Shown here: positions 36,178-45,269 of the stretch, piece after piece
Layout of the letters: each line of letters begins with the position of its first letter
Position numbering within the stretch: the stretch's first letter is position 1
Assembly (NCBI RefSeq): GCF_008728195.1
Contig: NZ_CP031598.1
Coordinates: 62,001 to 126,000, forward strand
Reading direction: 5' to 3'
Length of the DNA: 64,000 nt
Source of the DNA: Roseovarius indicus
GTDB lineage: Bacteria; Pseudomonadota; Alphaproteobacteria; Rhodobacterales; Rhodobacteraceae
The notes under the pieces: generated by a model
Seen by the model: only the letters and a program-made list of their open reading frames with translations
What the model was told of the DNA's origin: nothing
Databases searched by the model: none
Made by a program: the position numbers and the translations under genes

Positions 36178-37691
36178 GAAAGCAGGCTCTCCCCGGTCAT
36201 TTCCTCGGGTTTGGACAGGCCCATCAGGTCAAGGAGGGTCGGCGCAAGGTCGGCCAGTCGGCCGGCGTGCAGGGTCGCGCCCTCGGGCCCGCCGGTCAGG
36301 ATGACGGGCACCGGGTTCAGGGTGTGGGCGGTATGGGGTTTGCCGGTCTTGGGGTCGATCATGGTTTCGCAATTGCCGTGGTCTGCTGTCACGATCATCG
36401 CGCCGCCGGCCTTGTCAAGCGCGTCGAGCACCCGGCCCAGCCCCTGATCCACCGCCTCGCAGGCGGCGATGGCGGCGGAGAGGTCGCCGGTATGGCCCAC
36501 CATGTCGGGGTTGGCGTAGTTCACCACGATCAGGTCGAAGCCCTGTTCGATGGCTTGGACGAAGTGATCTGTCACCTCGGCCGCCGACATTTCGGGCTGA
36601 AGGTCGTAGGTGGCCACCTTGGGGGAGGGGGCCATGTAGCGCTCTTCCCCGTCTTCGGGGGTTTCCTTGCCGCCGTTCAGGAAGAAGGTGACATGGGGGT
36701 ATTTCTCGGTCTCGGCGGCGTGGAACTGCGTGAGGCCCTGCTTGGCGACCCATTCGCTCAGCGTATTTTCGGGGCGCTCGTCGGGGAAGATGCAATCCAT
36801 GTAGGTGGAGTGGCGGCGGGAATACTCGGTAAAGCCGCTGACGATGGCGAAGTCGGGCCGTTTGCCGGTGTCGAAACTGTCGAAATCGGGGTCGGCAAAG
36901 GCGGCGAGGATCTCGCGTGCGCGGTCGGCGCGGAAGTTGAGGCAGAGGATGCCGTCGCCGTCTGTCATGCCTGCGTAGTCGCCCAGCACGCGGGGCTTGA
37001 TGAACTCGTCGGTGCGGCCCTTGTCATAGGCGTTGGCGATGCCCTCGGCCGCGGTTTCTGCTGTGTAGCCCTTGCCCTGTGCCAGCGCCTCGTAGGCCAG
37101 TTGCACGCGTTCCCAGCGGTTGTCGCGGTCCATCGCGTAATAGCGGCCCGAAACGGTGGCGATATAGGCCCCCTTGGGCAGCGAGCGGCGCAGCGCCTCG
37201 AGATAGGATTTGGCCGAGACCGGCGCCACGTCGCGCCCGTCGGTGAAGGCGTGGATGGCGACGGGAATGCCCTGATCGGTCAGCGCGTTGGCGGCGGCGA
37301 TCATGTGGGTGATATGCGAATGCACGCCACCGTCGGAGAGGACGCCGAGGATATGCGCGGTGCCGCCCGAGGCCTTCATCTTGTCGACGAAGCGCAGCAC
37401 GCCGGGCAGGGTAGCAAAGGCGCCGGTTTCGATTGCCTGATCGATGCGGCGCAGGTCCATCTCGACCACGCGGCCGGCACCGATATTCATGTGGCCGACT
37501 TCCGAATTGCCCATCTGCCCTTCGGGCAGGCCGACGTCGGGGCCGTGGGTTATCAGCGTGGAGTTGGGGCAAGTGGCCATCAGCCGGTCGAAATTCGGGG
37601 TGTCGGCCAGCACGGGTGCGTTGGCCTCGGTCCGGTCGGACAGCCCCCATCCATCGAGGATGCACAGCACAACGGGTTTGGGTACGCTCAT
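36174..37691 (-). CDS. gpmI: 2,3-bisphosphoglycerate-independent phosphoglycerate mutase
   Basis: A 505-residue Mn-dependent glycolytic enzyme. It has PVVLCILDGWGLS at the start (metal-binding Asp), GQMGNSEVGHMNIGAG with the catalytic Ser, FTDGRDVAPVSAKSYLE, LNFRADRAREI, ANPDMVGHTGDLSAAI and VTADHGNCETM. Length and motif order are normal for the family. Part of the minus-strand run rsfS-rlmH-gpmI-envC-ctpA, a conserved alphaproteobacterial cluster. Confidence 0.98.
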   Translation of the reverse strand: MSVPKPVVLCILDGWGLSDRTEANAPVLADTPNFDRLMATCPNSTLITHGPDVGLPEGQMGNSEVGHMNIGAGRVVEMDLRRIDQAIETGAFATLPGVLRFVDKMKASGGTAHILGVLSDGGVHSHITHMIAAANALTDQGIPVAIHAFTDGRDVAPVSAKSYLEALRRSLPKGAYIATVSGRYYAMDRDNRWERVQLAYEALAQGKGYTAETAAEGIANAYDKGRTDEFIKPRVLGDYAGMTDGDGILCLNFRADRAREILAAFADPDFDSFDTGKRPDFAIVSGFTEYSRRHSTYMDCIFPDERPENTLSEWVAKQGLTQFHAAETEKYPHVTFFLNGGKETPEDGEERYMAPSPKVATYDLQPEMSAAEVTDHFVQAIEQGFDLIVVNYANPDMVGHTGDLSAAIAACEAVDQGLGRVLDALDKAGGAMIVTADHGNCETMIDPKTGKPHTAHTLNPVPVILTGGPEGATLHAGRLADLAPTLLDLMGLSKPEEMTGESLLS

Positions 37692-37798
37692 GGTCTCTCC
37701 TGCCTGTCTGGGCGCCTTCTAGCGCCATCGCGGGAGAGGGGAAACTGGTTTGCGGTAACAGGCGGGGATATGCCGCGGATTTCGGCGCCGGACATGGC

Positions 37799-38269
37799 CT
37801 ACTCCCGGTGATAGGGGGTTCCGGCGAGGATCGAGGCGGCGCGGTAGAGCTGTTCGGAGAGCATGACGCGCACCAGCATGTGGGGCCAGACCATCTTTCC
37901 GAAGGACAGCTTGAAATCGGCCTTCTGTCGCAACGAGGCGTCGATGCCGTCGGCCCCGCCGATGACGAAGGCCGCATCGCCGCGCCCCTCGTCGCGCCAG
38001 CGGCCGAGAAGGTCGGCGAAATCCGGGGATGTCAGGAGTTTGCCGCGCTCGTCGAGCGCGATGGTGACGGCGCCCTTGGGAATCGCACGGTCGAGCAGGC
38101 CCGCTTCGGCGGCCATGCCGCCGCCCTTGCGGTCTTCGACTTCGGTGACGGTGGCGGGGCCAAGGCCCAGCGGCCGGCCCGTCCGGTCGAACCGGGTCAG
38201 GTAATCATCGAGCAAATCGCGCTCGGGGCCGGAACGCAGCCGGCCCACGGCGCAGATATGAACGCGCAT
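37799..38269 (-). CDS. rlmH: 23S rRNA pseudouridine-1915 N3-methyltransferase
   Basis: A 156-residue SPOUT methyltransferase that modifies the ribosome at helix 69. It carries MRVHICAVGRLRSGPERDLLDDYLTRF, the SAM knot AFVIGGADGIDASLRQKADFKLSFGKMVWPHMLVRVML and the C-terminal EQLYRAASILAGTPYHRE. It begins directly after the rsfS stop (TGA then ATG, no gap), the usual RsfS-RlmH pair. Confidence 0.97.
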   Translation of the reverse strand: MRVHICAVGRLRSGPERDLLDDYLTRFDRTGRPLGLGPATVTEVEDRKGGGMAAEAGLLDRAIPKGAVTIALDERGKLLTSPDFADLLGRWRDEGRGDAAFVIGGADGIDASLRQKADFKLSFGKMVWPHMLVRVMLSEQLYRAASILAGTPYHRE

Positions 38270-38623
38270 TCAGCTTGGTGTCGCGGCGGCCTGATGGGTG
38301 GGCAGCCACATTTTTTCCAGCTGGTAGAACTCGCGCACTTCCGGGCGGAAGACATGGACGATCACGTCGCCCGTGTCGATCAGCACCCAGTCTCCGGTCT
38401 CCTTGCCCTCGATCTTGCTGGCGACGCCAAGCTCGGTCTTCAGGCGCTCGGCCAGTTTTTCCGAGATCGACGAGACCTGGCGGCTCGACCGGCCGGAACA
38501 GATGATCATGTAGTCGCCAATCGCGGTTTTGCCGCGAAGGTCGATCTTCACGATATCTTCGGCCTTGTCTTCTTCGAGTGAGGAAAGGACACGCTCAAGC
38601 TGTGCTTCGCTCGTTGCGGTCAT
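38270..38623 (-). CDS. rsfS: Ribosome silencing factor (RsfS/Iojap)
   Basis: A 117-residue Iojap-domain protein that binds L14 and blocks subunit joining in slow growth. Visible motifs are DKAEDIVKIDLRGKTAIGDYMIICSGRSSRQVSSISEKLAERL and KEGDWVLIDTGDVIVHVF-like strands ending at YQLEKMW. I start it at 38623 because this gives the usual family length. The frame is open to an ATG at 38701, which would add 26 residues without a clear ribosome binding site. A 22-codon frame in another phase ends exactly at this ATG (see 38620-38688), hinting at coupling. First gene of the gpmI/ctpA run. Confidence 0.92.
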   Translation of the reverse strand: MTATSEAQLERVLSSLEEDKAEDIVKIDLRGKTAIGDYMIICSGRSSRQVSSISEKLAERLKTELGVASKIEGKETGDWVLIDTGDVIVHVFRPEVREFYQLEKMWLPTHQAAATPS

Positions 38624-38688
38624 TGCGGGCATGCCTTGCGCCGCAGGGTCAGCGGCCATTGCCGCGTCAGCCGTAAAAGACAGGACAT
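38620..38688 (-). CDS. Possible 22-codon leader frame ending in the rsfS start (ATGA)
   Basis: On the minus strand AAGGAGG lies 3 bases before ATG 38688. The frame encodes MSCLLRLTRQWPLTLRRKACPQ in two parts: MSCLLRLTRQW, then PLTLRRKACPQ. It stops at TGA 38622-38620, sharing ATGA with the rsfS start. If used, it would couple rsfS translation to the leader. The spacing is short and the frame lies inside the longer alternative rsfS reading, so this is speculative. Confidence 0.3.
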   Translation of the reverse strand: MSCLLRLTRQWPLTLRRKACPQ

Positions 38689-38960
38689 TGTCCTCCTTCA
38701 TTGCACACCGACCAAAGCCCCGGTGCCGGGCATGGTGTAAACGTAGCAAGCGGAAGGTGACATTTCAATGAATCACGGATGCGGCGAAATCGGCGTGGCG
38801 CTTTTGCGCCACCCCGGACCTTTCGATAAAAGAACGCCGCCGTTTTTCATAGCGCTCATGAAAACTTCAATGTCCAGATTGGAAAAATCCCCATGATGGC
38901 AAAAGCAACTTCCTTATGTGATCATCGACTTGCGACCATTTCTTCAAGTCTGGGCGATAA

Positions 38961-38987
38961 TTGGCAGCCAGAGTGAGTGACTGCCAA
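38961..38987. promoter_or_regulatory. Inverted repeat upstream of the small membrane ORF
   Basis: TTGGCAG (38961-38967) and CTGCCAA (38981-38987) are exact reverse complements 13 bases apart, 115 bp before the small ORF start at 39102. An operator is possible; the site has no known match. Confidence 0.35.
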
Positions 38988-39101
38988 CACCACGTTTCTT
39001 TTGCAAAGCAACATTATTTCGCTGATACTACACGTGCCTCGGGTCTACCACCCGCATTTGCGGAAGCCAGAGGCGTCACTGAACCGATGAAAGGAAAGCG
39101 A

Positions 39102-39215
39102 ATGAAGCTCGTAGTTGCGTTTGTTTTCCACTTGGCAGTGGTCCTATGTGCAGACATTATGCTGCACTTTGGATGGCTCCTTTTGGAAGCAGATATCGCC
39201 AAGTTGCTCGCCTAA
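39102..39215 (+). CDS. Small membrane peptide (37 aa), unknown function
   Basis: ATG 39102 is preceded by AAGGA with a 6-base gap. The product begins MKLVVAFVFHLAVVLCADIM and continues LHFGWLLLEADIAKLLA: one hydrophobic helix of about 20 residues with a Cys and an Asp inside, then an amphipathic end. An in-frame ATG at 39087 would add five basic residues. A perfect-looking terminator starts 16 bases after the stop. I recognise no family. The ribosome binding site, composition and terminator favour a real gene in an otherwise empty region. Confidence 0.55.
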   Translation: MKLVVAFVFHLAVVLCADIMLHFGWLLLEADIAKLLA

Positions 39216-39230
39216 TACGCGGCGCAACGG

Positions 39231-39263
39231 AACCTCGGGGGCTTCGGTCCCCGGGGTTTTCTT
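39231..39263 (+). terminator. Rho-independent terminator after the small membrane ORF
   Basis: AACCTCGGGG (39231-39240) pairs with CCCCGGGGTT (39249-39258) with one G-T wobble and an 8-nt loop. TTCTT follows. Confidence 0.75.
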
Positions 39264-39280
39264 GTCCTGTTAAATTGAGT

Positions 39281-39314
39281 GACCTCGGGCTCGCTACCAC
39301 ACGTGCCCGAGGTC
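39281..39314. repeat. 10-bp perfect hairpin with a related partial copy at 39028-39050
   Basis: GACCTCGGGC (39281-39290) pairs exactly with GCCCGAGGTC (39305-39314) around a 14-nt loop ending CCACACGT. The words ACACGTGCC and CCTCGGG..CTACCAC recur at 39028-39050 on the other side of the small ORF. No T-run follows. It may be a second RNA structure or part of a repeat. Confidence 0.5.
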
Positions 39315-39648
39315 CGATCTCCGAGCCTTCCAAGTTTATCTGGAAATCCTAACATTTCATTTTCAACCTGAGAGTTAGAATCTGGCTCATCGATTTAGTC
39401 ACTGAAACGAAGCCAAGCAGCTCCGCCACTAGACGAATATGCTCCTCGAACTCCAGGACTGCAAGTCTATCGTTGCGGAGGTAAGCAAACATCTAATGAG
39501 TCTTGCCTGTATTTGGCCCCTTCGGTACGCACAGGTTACCAAATATTGTGGGCTTGGCAACATATTGATCAAGCTTTTGTGGCGCCGTCTGACGTTTGAA
39601 CGAGTATGTGATTCTTTTTCAACAGGTTATCCACAGAAATATCCTCAG

Positions 39649-40968
39649 TTATGCCGAATCGGAATTGTATTCTAGCAACCGAACCTCGCGCTGCGGGAAG
39701 GGGATGGAGATGCCATTCTCCTTGAACGCGTCCCAGAGCGCCAGGTAGACGTTGCCGCGGATGTTGGTCAGTCCGCCCGTGGGGTCGGAGATCCAGAAGC
39801 GCAGGATATAGTCGACCGAGCTGTCGCCGAAGCCGACGATATGGCAGACCGGCTTCTTGAAGCTGAGCACCCGCTCGACCTTCTGCGAGGCCTCGATGGC
39901 GATGCGCCGCACCTCGTGCGGATCGTCGGCATAGGCGGTGCCGAAATAGATATCGAGCCGCACGTAATCGTTGGAGTGGGACCAGTTCACCACCTGCCCG
40001 GTGATGAGATCCTCGTTCGGGATCAGGTATTCCTTGCCGTCCCGCGTGGTGATCGAGACGTAGCGGGCGCCCAGCGAGTTGATCCAGCCGAAGGTTTCGC
40101 CGAGGCTGATGACGTCGCCCGGTTTGATCGACCGGTCGAGCAGCAGGATGACCCCCGAGACCAGGTTTGAAACCACCTTTTGCAGGCCGAAGCCGAGGCC
40201 CACGCCGATGGCGCCCGAGAGCACCGCGAGGCCGGTCAGGTCGACGCCGACCGCCTTCAGCCCGATGAAGAAAGCCGCGCCGTAGAGGACGACCTGCAGG
40301 AGCTTGATCGCCAGCACCTGCATCGAGGGTGAGATGTCGGCGTTGCTGCGTATGCGGGCCGAGGTGGTGCCCGAGATGAAGCGTGCGCCGTACATCAGCA
40401 GGATGATCACCGCGATGGCCTGCAGCACGATCCAGGCCGAGAGGCGCATCTCGCCGATCTCGATCGCCGCGCTTTCCAGGAGCGATTGCGCCTCGTCCGT
40501 CAGGTCGAGGATGGAGAGGGTCACCCATGTCCAGCCGACATAGCGCACGACCGAACGCACGAAGCCATTGGCGATCAGCCGCGTGACGATGGCGATGATC
40601 AGCCAGGCCAGCGCCAGTTGTGCCACGATGGCCAGCAGGTACGACCGGCTGGGCCATGTCATCTCGCGCATGATCCAGACGGCGGGCCAGCTTAGCAGGA
40701 CGAAGAAGATCAGCCGCAGCCGCCGGTGAATGAGCACCAGGAAGCGCATCCGCCATTTCGGCCAGCCTTCGCGCGTGCGCATCCAGTTGTGCAGGCGCGG
40801 CCCGAAAAGCCGGGCAAGGATATGCGCGACCACCGCCAGGGCGACGATGATGCCCACCTGGTAGGCGTTCCACGGCCGGAGCAGGTTCAGGCCGAAGGTG
40901 TATAGCTGCTCCCACACGCCGAGGGCGATTTTCTGCGCGTCCTCGAGGGCGTTTATTTCCTCATCCAT
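39649..40968 (-). CDS. Mechanosensitive ion channel, MscS family
   Basis: A 439-residue membrane protein with extra N-terminal helices before the MscS core. The pore-helix region GLAVLSGAIGVGLGFGLQKVVSNLVSGVILLLDR is followed by the beta domain (IKPGDVISLGETFGWINSLGARYVSITTRDGKEYLIPNEDLITGQVVNWSH). The C-terminal alpha/beta domain ends PFPQREVRLLEYNSDSA. Such channels release solutes on osmotic down-shock, relevant for a marine cell that accumulates betaines or TMAO. It is divergent from the HDAC-like gene. Confidence 0.95.
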   Translation of the reverse strand: MDEEINALEDAQKIALGVWEQLYTFGLNLLRPWNAYQVGIIVALAVVAHILARLFGPRLHNWMRTREGWPKWRMRFLVLIHRRLRLIFFVLLSWPAVWIMREMTWPSRSYLLAIVAQLALAWLIIAIVTRLIANGFVRSVVRYVGWTWVTLSILDLTDEAQSLLESAAIEIGEMRLSAWIVLQAIAVIILLMYGARFISGTTSARIRSNADISPSMQVLAIKLLQVVLYGAAFFIGLKAVGVDLTGLAVLSGAIGVGLGFGLQKVVSNLVSGVILLLDRSIKPGDVISLGETFGWINSLGARYVSITTRDGKEYLIPNEDLITGQVVNWSHSNDYVRLDIYFGTAYADDPHEVRRIAIEASQKVERVLSFKKPVCHIVGFGDSSVDYILRFWISDPTGGLTNIRGNVYLALWDAFKENGISIPFPQREVRLLEYNSDSA

Positions 40969-41066
40969 GACGGAAGATTTACATGGGATGCGGCACCCGG
41001 CAAGTCTGCACTGGACATGGGCGGCATCTGGCGTAGGCTCGGCACCCGCGACAGACGGAGAGTACG

Positions 41067-41993
41067 ATGACTACGCTTCTAGTGACCCATGACGATTGCA
41101 GCCACCATGTCACGCCCCCGGGCCACCCCGAGCGCGTTGCGCGGCTGGAGCATCTGTTGCCGGCTCTGGAGGGCAAGGCCCTGACCCGGATCGAGGCGCC
41201 GGAGGCGAGCGAGGAGGATGTCTGTCTGGTTCACCCGAAATCCTATGTCGACTGGGTGCGCGGGTCGGAGCCGGCGGAGGGTACGGTCTCGCTCGATGCC
41301 GATACACATATGTCGCCGGGCTCGTACAAGGCCGCGATGCGGGCCGTGGGCGGGGCGATCAGGGCCGTCGACATGGTGCTTGCGGCCGAGGCGCAGAACG
41401 CGTTCGTCGCCACGCGCCCGCCGGGGCACCATGCGGAGACCGAAACGCCGATGGGCTTCTGCCTCTTCGGCAATGTCGCCATCGCCGCAAAGCACGCGCT
41501 TGACCGGAAGGGGCTGTCGCGGGTCGCCATCGTCGATTTCGACGTGCACCACGGGAACGGGACGCAGGATTTGCTGTGGTCCGAGGCGCGCACGCTGTTC
41601 GTGTCGTCGCACCAGATGCCGCTCTGGCCCGGCACCGGCGCCCCGGACGAGCGCGGCGCGCACGACAATATCATCAACGTGCCGCTGGCCCCCGGAACGG
41701 TGGGGGAGGGGTTCCGTTATGCCTACGAGGGGCAGGTTTTCCCGCGGTTGGAGGAATTCAAGCCGGAGCTGGTGATCATCTCGGCCGGGTTCGACGCGCA
41801 CAAGGCCGACCCGCTGGCGAACCTGAGCCTTGTCGAGGACGATTTTGCCTGGATCACCCAGAAACTGTGCGCCATCGCCGACCGGCATGCCGACGGGCGC
41901 GTCGTTTCCGTGCTCGAAGGCGGATATGACCTTGGCGGCCTGTCGCGGAGCGGGGCGGCGCATGTCGACGAATTGATCCGCGCGGGCGGTTGA
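41067..41993 (+). CDS. Histone deacetylase-like amidohydrolase
   Basis: A 308-residue zinc amidohydrolase of the HDAC/acetylpolyamine amidohydrolase family. Key segments are FVATRPPGHHAETETPMGFCLFGN, VAIVDFDVHHGNGTQDLLW (zinc Asp and His), and VIISAGFDAHKADPLANL (second zinc Asp), ending SVLEGGYDLGGL. Bacterial members deacetylate polyamines or proteins, or act on acetoin-related substrates (AcuC); the target is unknown. It converges with the LysR gene, 4 bp apart. Confidence 0.93.
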   Translation: MTTLLVTHDDCSHHVTPPGHPERVARLEHLLPALEGKALTRIEAPEASEEDVCLVHPKSYVDWVRGSEPAEGTVSLDADTHMSPGSYKAAMRAVGGAIRAVDMVLAAEAQNAFVATRPPGHHAETETPMGFCLFGNVAIAAKHALDRKGLSRVAIVDFDVHHGNGTQDLLWSEARTLFVSSHQMPLWPGTGAPDERGAHDNIINVPLAPGTVGEGFRYAYEGQVFPRLEEFKPELVIISAGFDAHKADPLANLSLVEDDFAWITQKLCAIADRHADGRVVSVLEGGYDLGGLSRSGAAHVDELIRAGG

Positions 41994-41997
41994 TGGG

Positions 41998-42933
41998 TTA
42001 CGGTACGTTGTTGGCGTAGCGGGTGCGCGCGGCGCTTTCACTCAGCAGCCATTGTGCGACGACGTCGCTTTCTGCATGGGCCTTGGCGCCGTTCCGCCGG
42101 AGCAGGTAATAGCCCGACTCGGTGCGCACATGCTTGTCGCCCAGCGGCTTGACGAGGGTGCCGGCCTGCAGGTGCCGGTCGACAAGATGGCCCCAGCCCA
42201 GCGCGATGCCCAGCCCGTCGACCGCCGCCTGTATCGCCAGCGGATAGGTGTTCACGAAGGTCGACAGGCGCACGCTGGCCGGGTCGACGCCCTGCCGGCC
42301 GAGCCATGTCTTCCAGTTCAGCCATTCGGTGTGGTTGTTCGTGACCTCGATCAGCGATTGTGCCGGCAGGTGTTCGACCGCCTCGACACGGGGCTCGCAG
42401 AGCAGGTAGCCCGGCGCGCAGACCGGAAACACCGTTTCGCCGAACAGCTTTTCGGCGGTGTAGCCTTTCCAGTCGCCATCGCCGCGCAGGATGGTCAGGT
42501 CGAAATGCTCGGCCAGGCATTCGCTGTCGAGATCCGACGACACGAGGCTGATGGTGATGTTGGCGTTCGACTGGTGAAACTTGCGCAGGCGCGGCATCAG
42601 CCAGAGGGAGGAGACGGAATTGGTGGCCGCCATCCGCACCGTGCTGCGCTGGCGTTCGCTCAGCATGTTTTCCGACGCGCGCTCCAGCGTCTTGAGCGCG
42701 GGTACGATGCCGTTGAGAAGCTTGCGCCCGTGATCGGTCAGGCGCACCGACCGGTGGCCGCGCACGAAGAGGGCGCAGTTGAAATGATGCTCGAGCAGAC
42801 GGATCTTGCGGCTGACGGCGGTTTCACTGACGTTCAACTCTTTCGCAGCTGCGGCAAAGCTCTCGAGCTCCGCGGCCGCTTCGAAGGTCAGCAGATAGTC
42901 GAGCCGGGGTAATGCAGCCCTGTTTTCCAGCAT
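41998..42933 (-). CDS. LysR-family regulator, likely of the TMAO operon
   Basis: A 311-residue LysR regulator of the GcvA-like branch. The N-terminal helix-turn-helix is LPRLDYLLTFEAAAELESFAAAAKELNVSETAVSRKIRLLEHHF, then the effector domain (TVRMAATNSVSSLWLMPRLRKF...). It is divergent from tmoX across a 201-bp region, the classic arrangement for a LysR activator. I infer it responds to TMAO or a methylamine. Start 42933 fits the family N-terminus. Confidence 0.92.
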   Translation of the reverse strand: MLENRAALPRLDYLLTFEAAAELESFAAAAKELNVSETAVSRKIRLLEHHFNCALFVRGHRSVRLTDHGRKLLNGIVPALKTLERASENMLSERQRSTVRMAATNSVSSLWLMPRLRKFHQSNANITISLVSSDLDSECLAEHFDLTILRGDGDWKGYTAEKLFGETVFPVCAPGYLLCEPRVEAVEHLPAQSLIEVTNNHTEWLNWKTWLGRQGVDPASVRLSTFVNTYPLAIQAAVDGLGIALGWGHLVDRHLQAGTLVKPLGDKHVRTESGYYLLRRNGAKAHAESDVVAQWLLSESAARTRYANNVP

Positions 42934-44091
<1,158 letters not shown>

Positions 44092-44106
44092 TCCGCATGT
44101 TCGACA

Positions 44107-44180
44107 CCTGCCCGGCCTTCGTGCCGGGCAGGGACATTTTCATCGCTCAGATCGCCCGGCTTTCATGCATATCGGGCGAT
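44107..44180 (+). promoter_or_regulatory. Two intercistronic hairpins after tmoX
   Basis: The first is a perfect 10-bp stem CCTGCCCGGC-CTTCGT-GCCGGGCAGG (44107-44132). The second is ATCGCCCG/CGGGCGAT (44151-44158 with 44173-44180). Neither has a good T-run. Hairpins placed after a binding-protein gene commonly protect its transcript end or partly terminate, raising binding protein above membrane subunits. Confidence 0.6.
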
Positions 44181-44239
44181 TTGGTCACTTCGCGGACATG
44201 CCGTAAGCTTGGCATGCGCCAGCCAGGGAAAAACCGAAC

Positions 44240-45268
44240 ATGACCAGCGATACCCCCGTCATCTCCTGCCGCAATGCCTGGAAGATCTTCGGGCCCGATC
44301 CGAAAGGCTATCTCAAGTCGATGCCGGCGGGCCGCAGCTATGACGAGATCCGCGCCGATGGTTATATCGCCGGGGTCAAGGATGTCTCCGTCGACGTCGG
44401 CAAGGGCGAGATGCTTGTCATCATGGGCCTTTCGGGCTCGGGCAAGTCGACCCTCGTGCGGTGCTTCTCGCGGTTGCACGACATCACCGGCGGCACGATC
44501 GAGGTGGAGGGGCAGGATATCATGGCCCTCTCGGAGAATGACCTGATCGAGCTGCGGCGTTCGAAGATGGGTATGGTGTTCCAGTCTTTCGGGCTTTTGC
44601 CGCACCGTACCGTTCTGGAAAACGTGGCCTTCCCGCTGGAAATGCGCGGGCAGGACAAGCACGCGCGGCGCGAACGTGCGCTGGAGGTCGTCAAGCTAGT
44701 GGGGCTTGAGGGGCGGGAAGATTATTTCCCGCGTGAGCTGTCCGGCGGCCAGCAACAGCGGGTGGGCATTGCCCGCAGCCTCGCCATCGAGCCCGATATC
44801 TGGTTTCTCGACGAACCCTTCTCTGCGCTCGACCCGCTGATCCGGCGCGAGATGCAGGACGAATTCCTGCGCCTGCAGGGGATGCTGGGCAAGACCATCG
44901 TCTTCATCACCCACGATTTCGACGAGGCGCTGCGCCTGGCCGACCGCATCGCCATCATGAAGGACGGCGCGATCGAGCAATGCGACACGCCCGACCAGAT
45001 CGTGCTGAACCCGCAGACGCCATACGTGCGGAAATTTACCGAGGATATCGACAAGGCCCGCGTGGTGCATGCCGGCGTTCTGGCCGGGCCGGTGAACGGC
45101 AGGGCGCCAGAGGGCGACCCGGTGCAGGGGGATCAGACGATCCTGCAACTGGCCCGGCAACTGGTGAACGATACGCGCGATTACCTGCCCGTGACCGGCA
45201 AGGACGGTGCGTTGATGGGTGTTCTGGAACGGCGAAAGGCGCTCGACGTGCTGCTGGGGGACGGGTGA
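44240..45268 (+). CDS. tmoW: Quaternary-amine/TMAO ABC transporter ATP-binding protein
   Basis: A 342-residue ProV-like ATPase. The Walker A loop is GLSGSGKST (residues 63-71), then the ABC signature RELSGGQQQRVGIARSLAIEPDIWFLDEPFSALDP with Walker B, and a His switch in FITHDFDEAL. A C-terminal regulatory part follows (residues ~250-342, short CBS-like). The longer N-terminal start (KIFGPDPKGYLKSMPAGRS) is typical of roseobacter betaine/TMAO transporters. The stop is one base from the permease start. I name it by analogy with the R. pomeroyi Tmo system; which of V and W is the ATPase is from memory. Confidence 0.88.
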   Translation: MTSDTPVISCRNAWKIFGPDPKGYLKSMPAGRSYDEIRADGYIAGVKDVSVDVGKGEMLVIMGLSGSGKSTLVRCFSRLHDITGGTIEVEGQDIMALSENDLIELRRSKMGMVFQSFGLLPHRTVLENVAFPLEMRGQDKHARRERALEVVKLVGLEGREDYFPRELSGGQQQRVGIARSLAIEPDIWFLDEPFSALDPLIRREMQDEFLRLQGMLGKTIVFITHDFDEALRLADRIAIMKDGAIEQCDTPDQIVLNPQTPYVRKFTEDIDKARVVHAGVLAGPVNGRAPEGDPVQGDQTILQLARQLVNDTRDYLPVTGKDGALMGVLERRKALDVLLGDG

Positions 45269-45269
45269 T

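Larger units (their letters stand above)
38750..39648. other. AT-richer region without a recognised gene
   Basis: Almost 0.9 kb between rsfS and the MscS gene with visibly lower GC than its neighbours, especially from 38820 on. It holds a hairpin GTGGCGC-TTTT-GCGCCAC (38795-38812), a TTGGCAG/CTGCCAA dyad (38961-38987), a small ORF with its own terminator (39102-39263), a 10-bp hairpin (39281-39314), one DnaA-box word (39627-39635) and a 78-codon open frame (39439-39675) with no support. No tRNA, integrase, or known small-RNA signature is visible. Confidence 0.6.

Noticed and set aside
39627..39635. A second TTATCCACA word in the AT-richer region
   Set aside because: Though the region is AT-rich, only one box is present, so I do not propose a replication origin.
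39439..39675. 78-codon open frame
   Set aside because: No ribosome binding site, Cys-rich and irregular composition, and it runs into the end of the MscS gene on the opposite strand.
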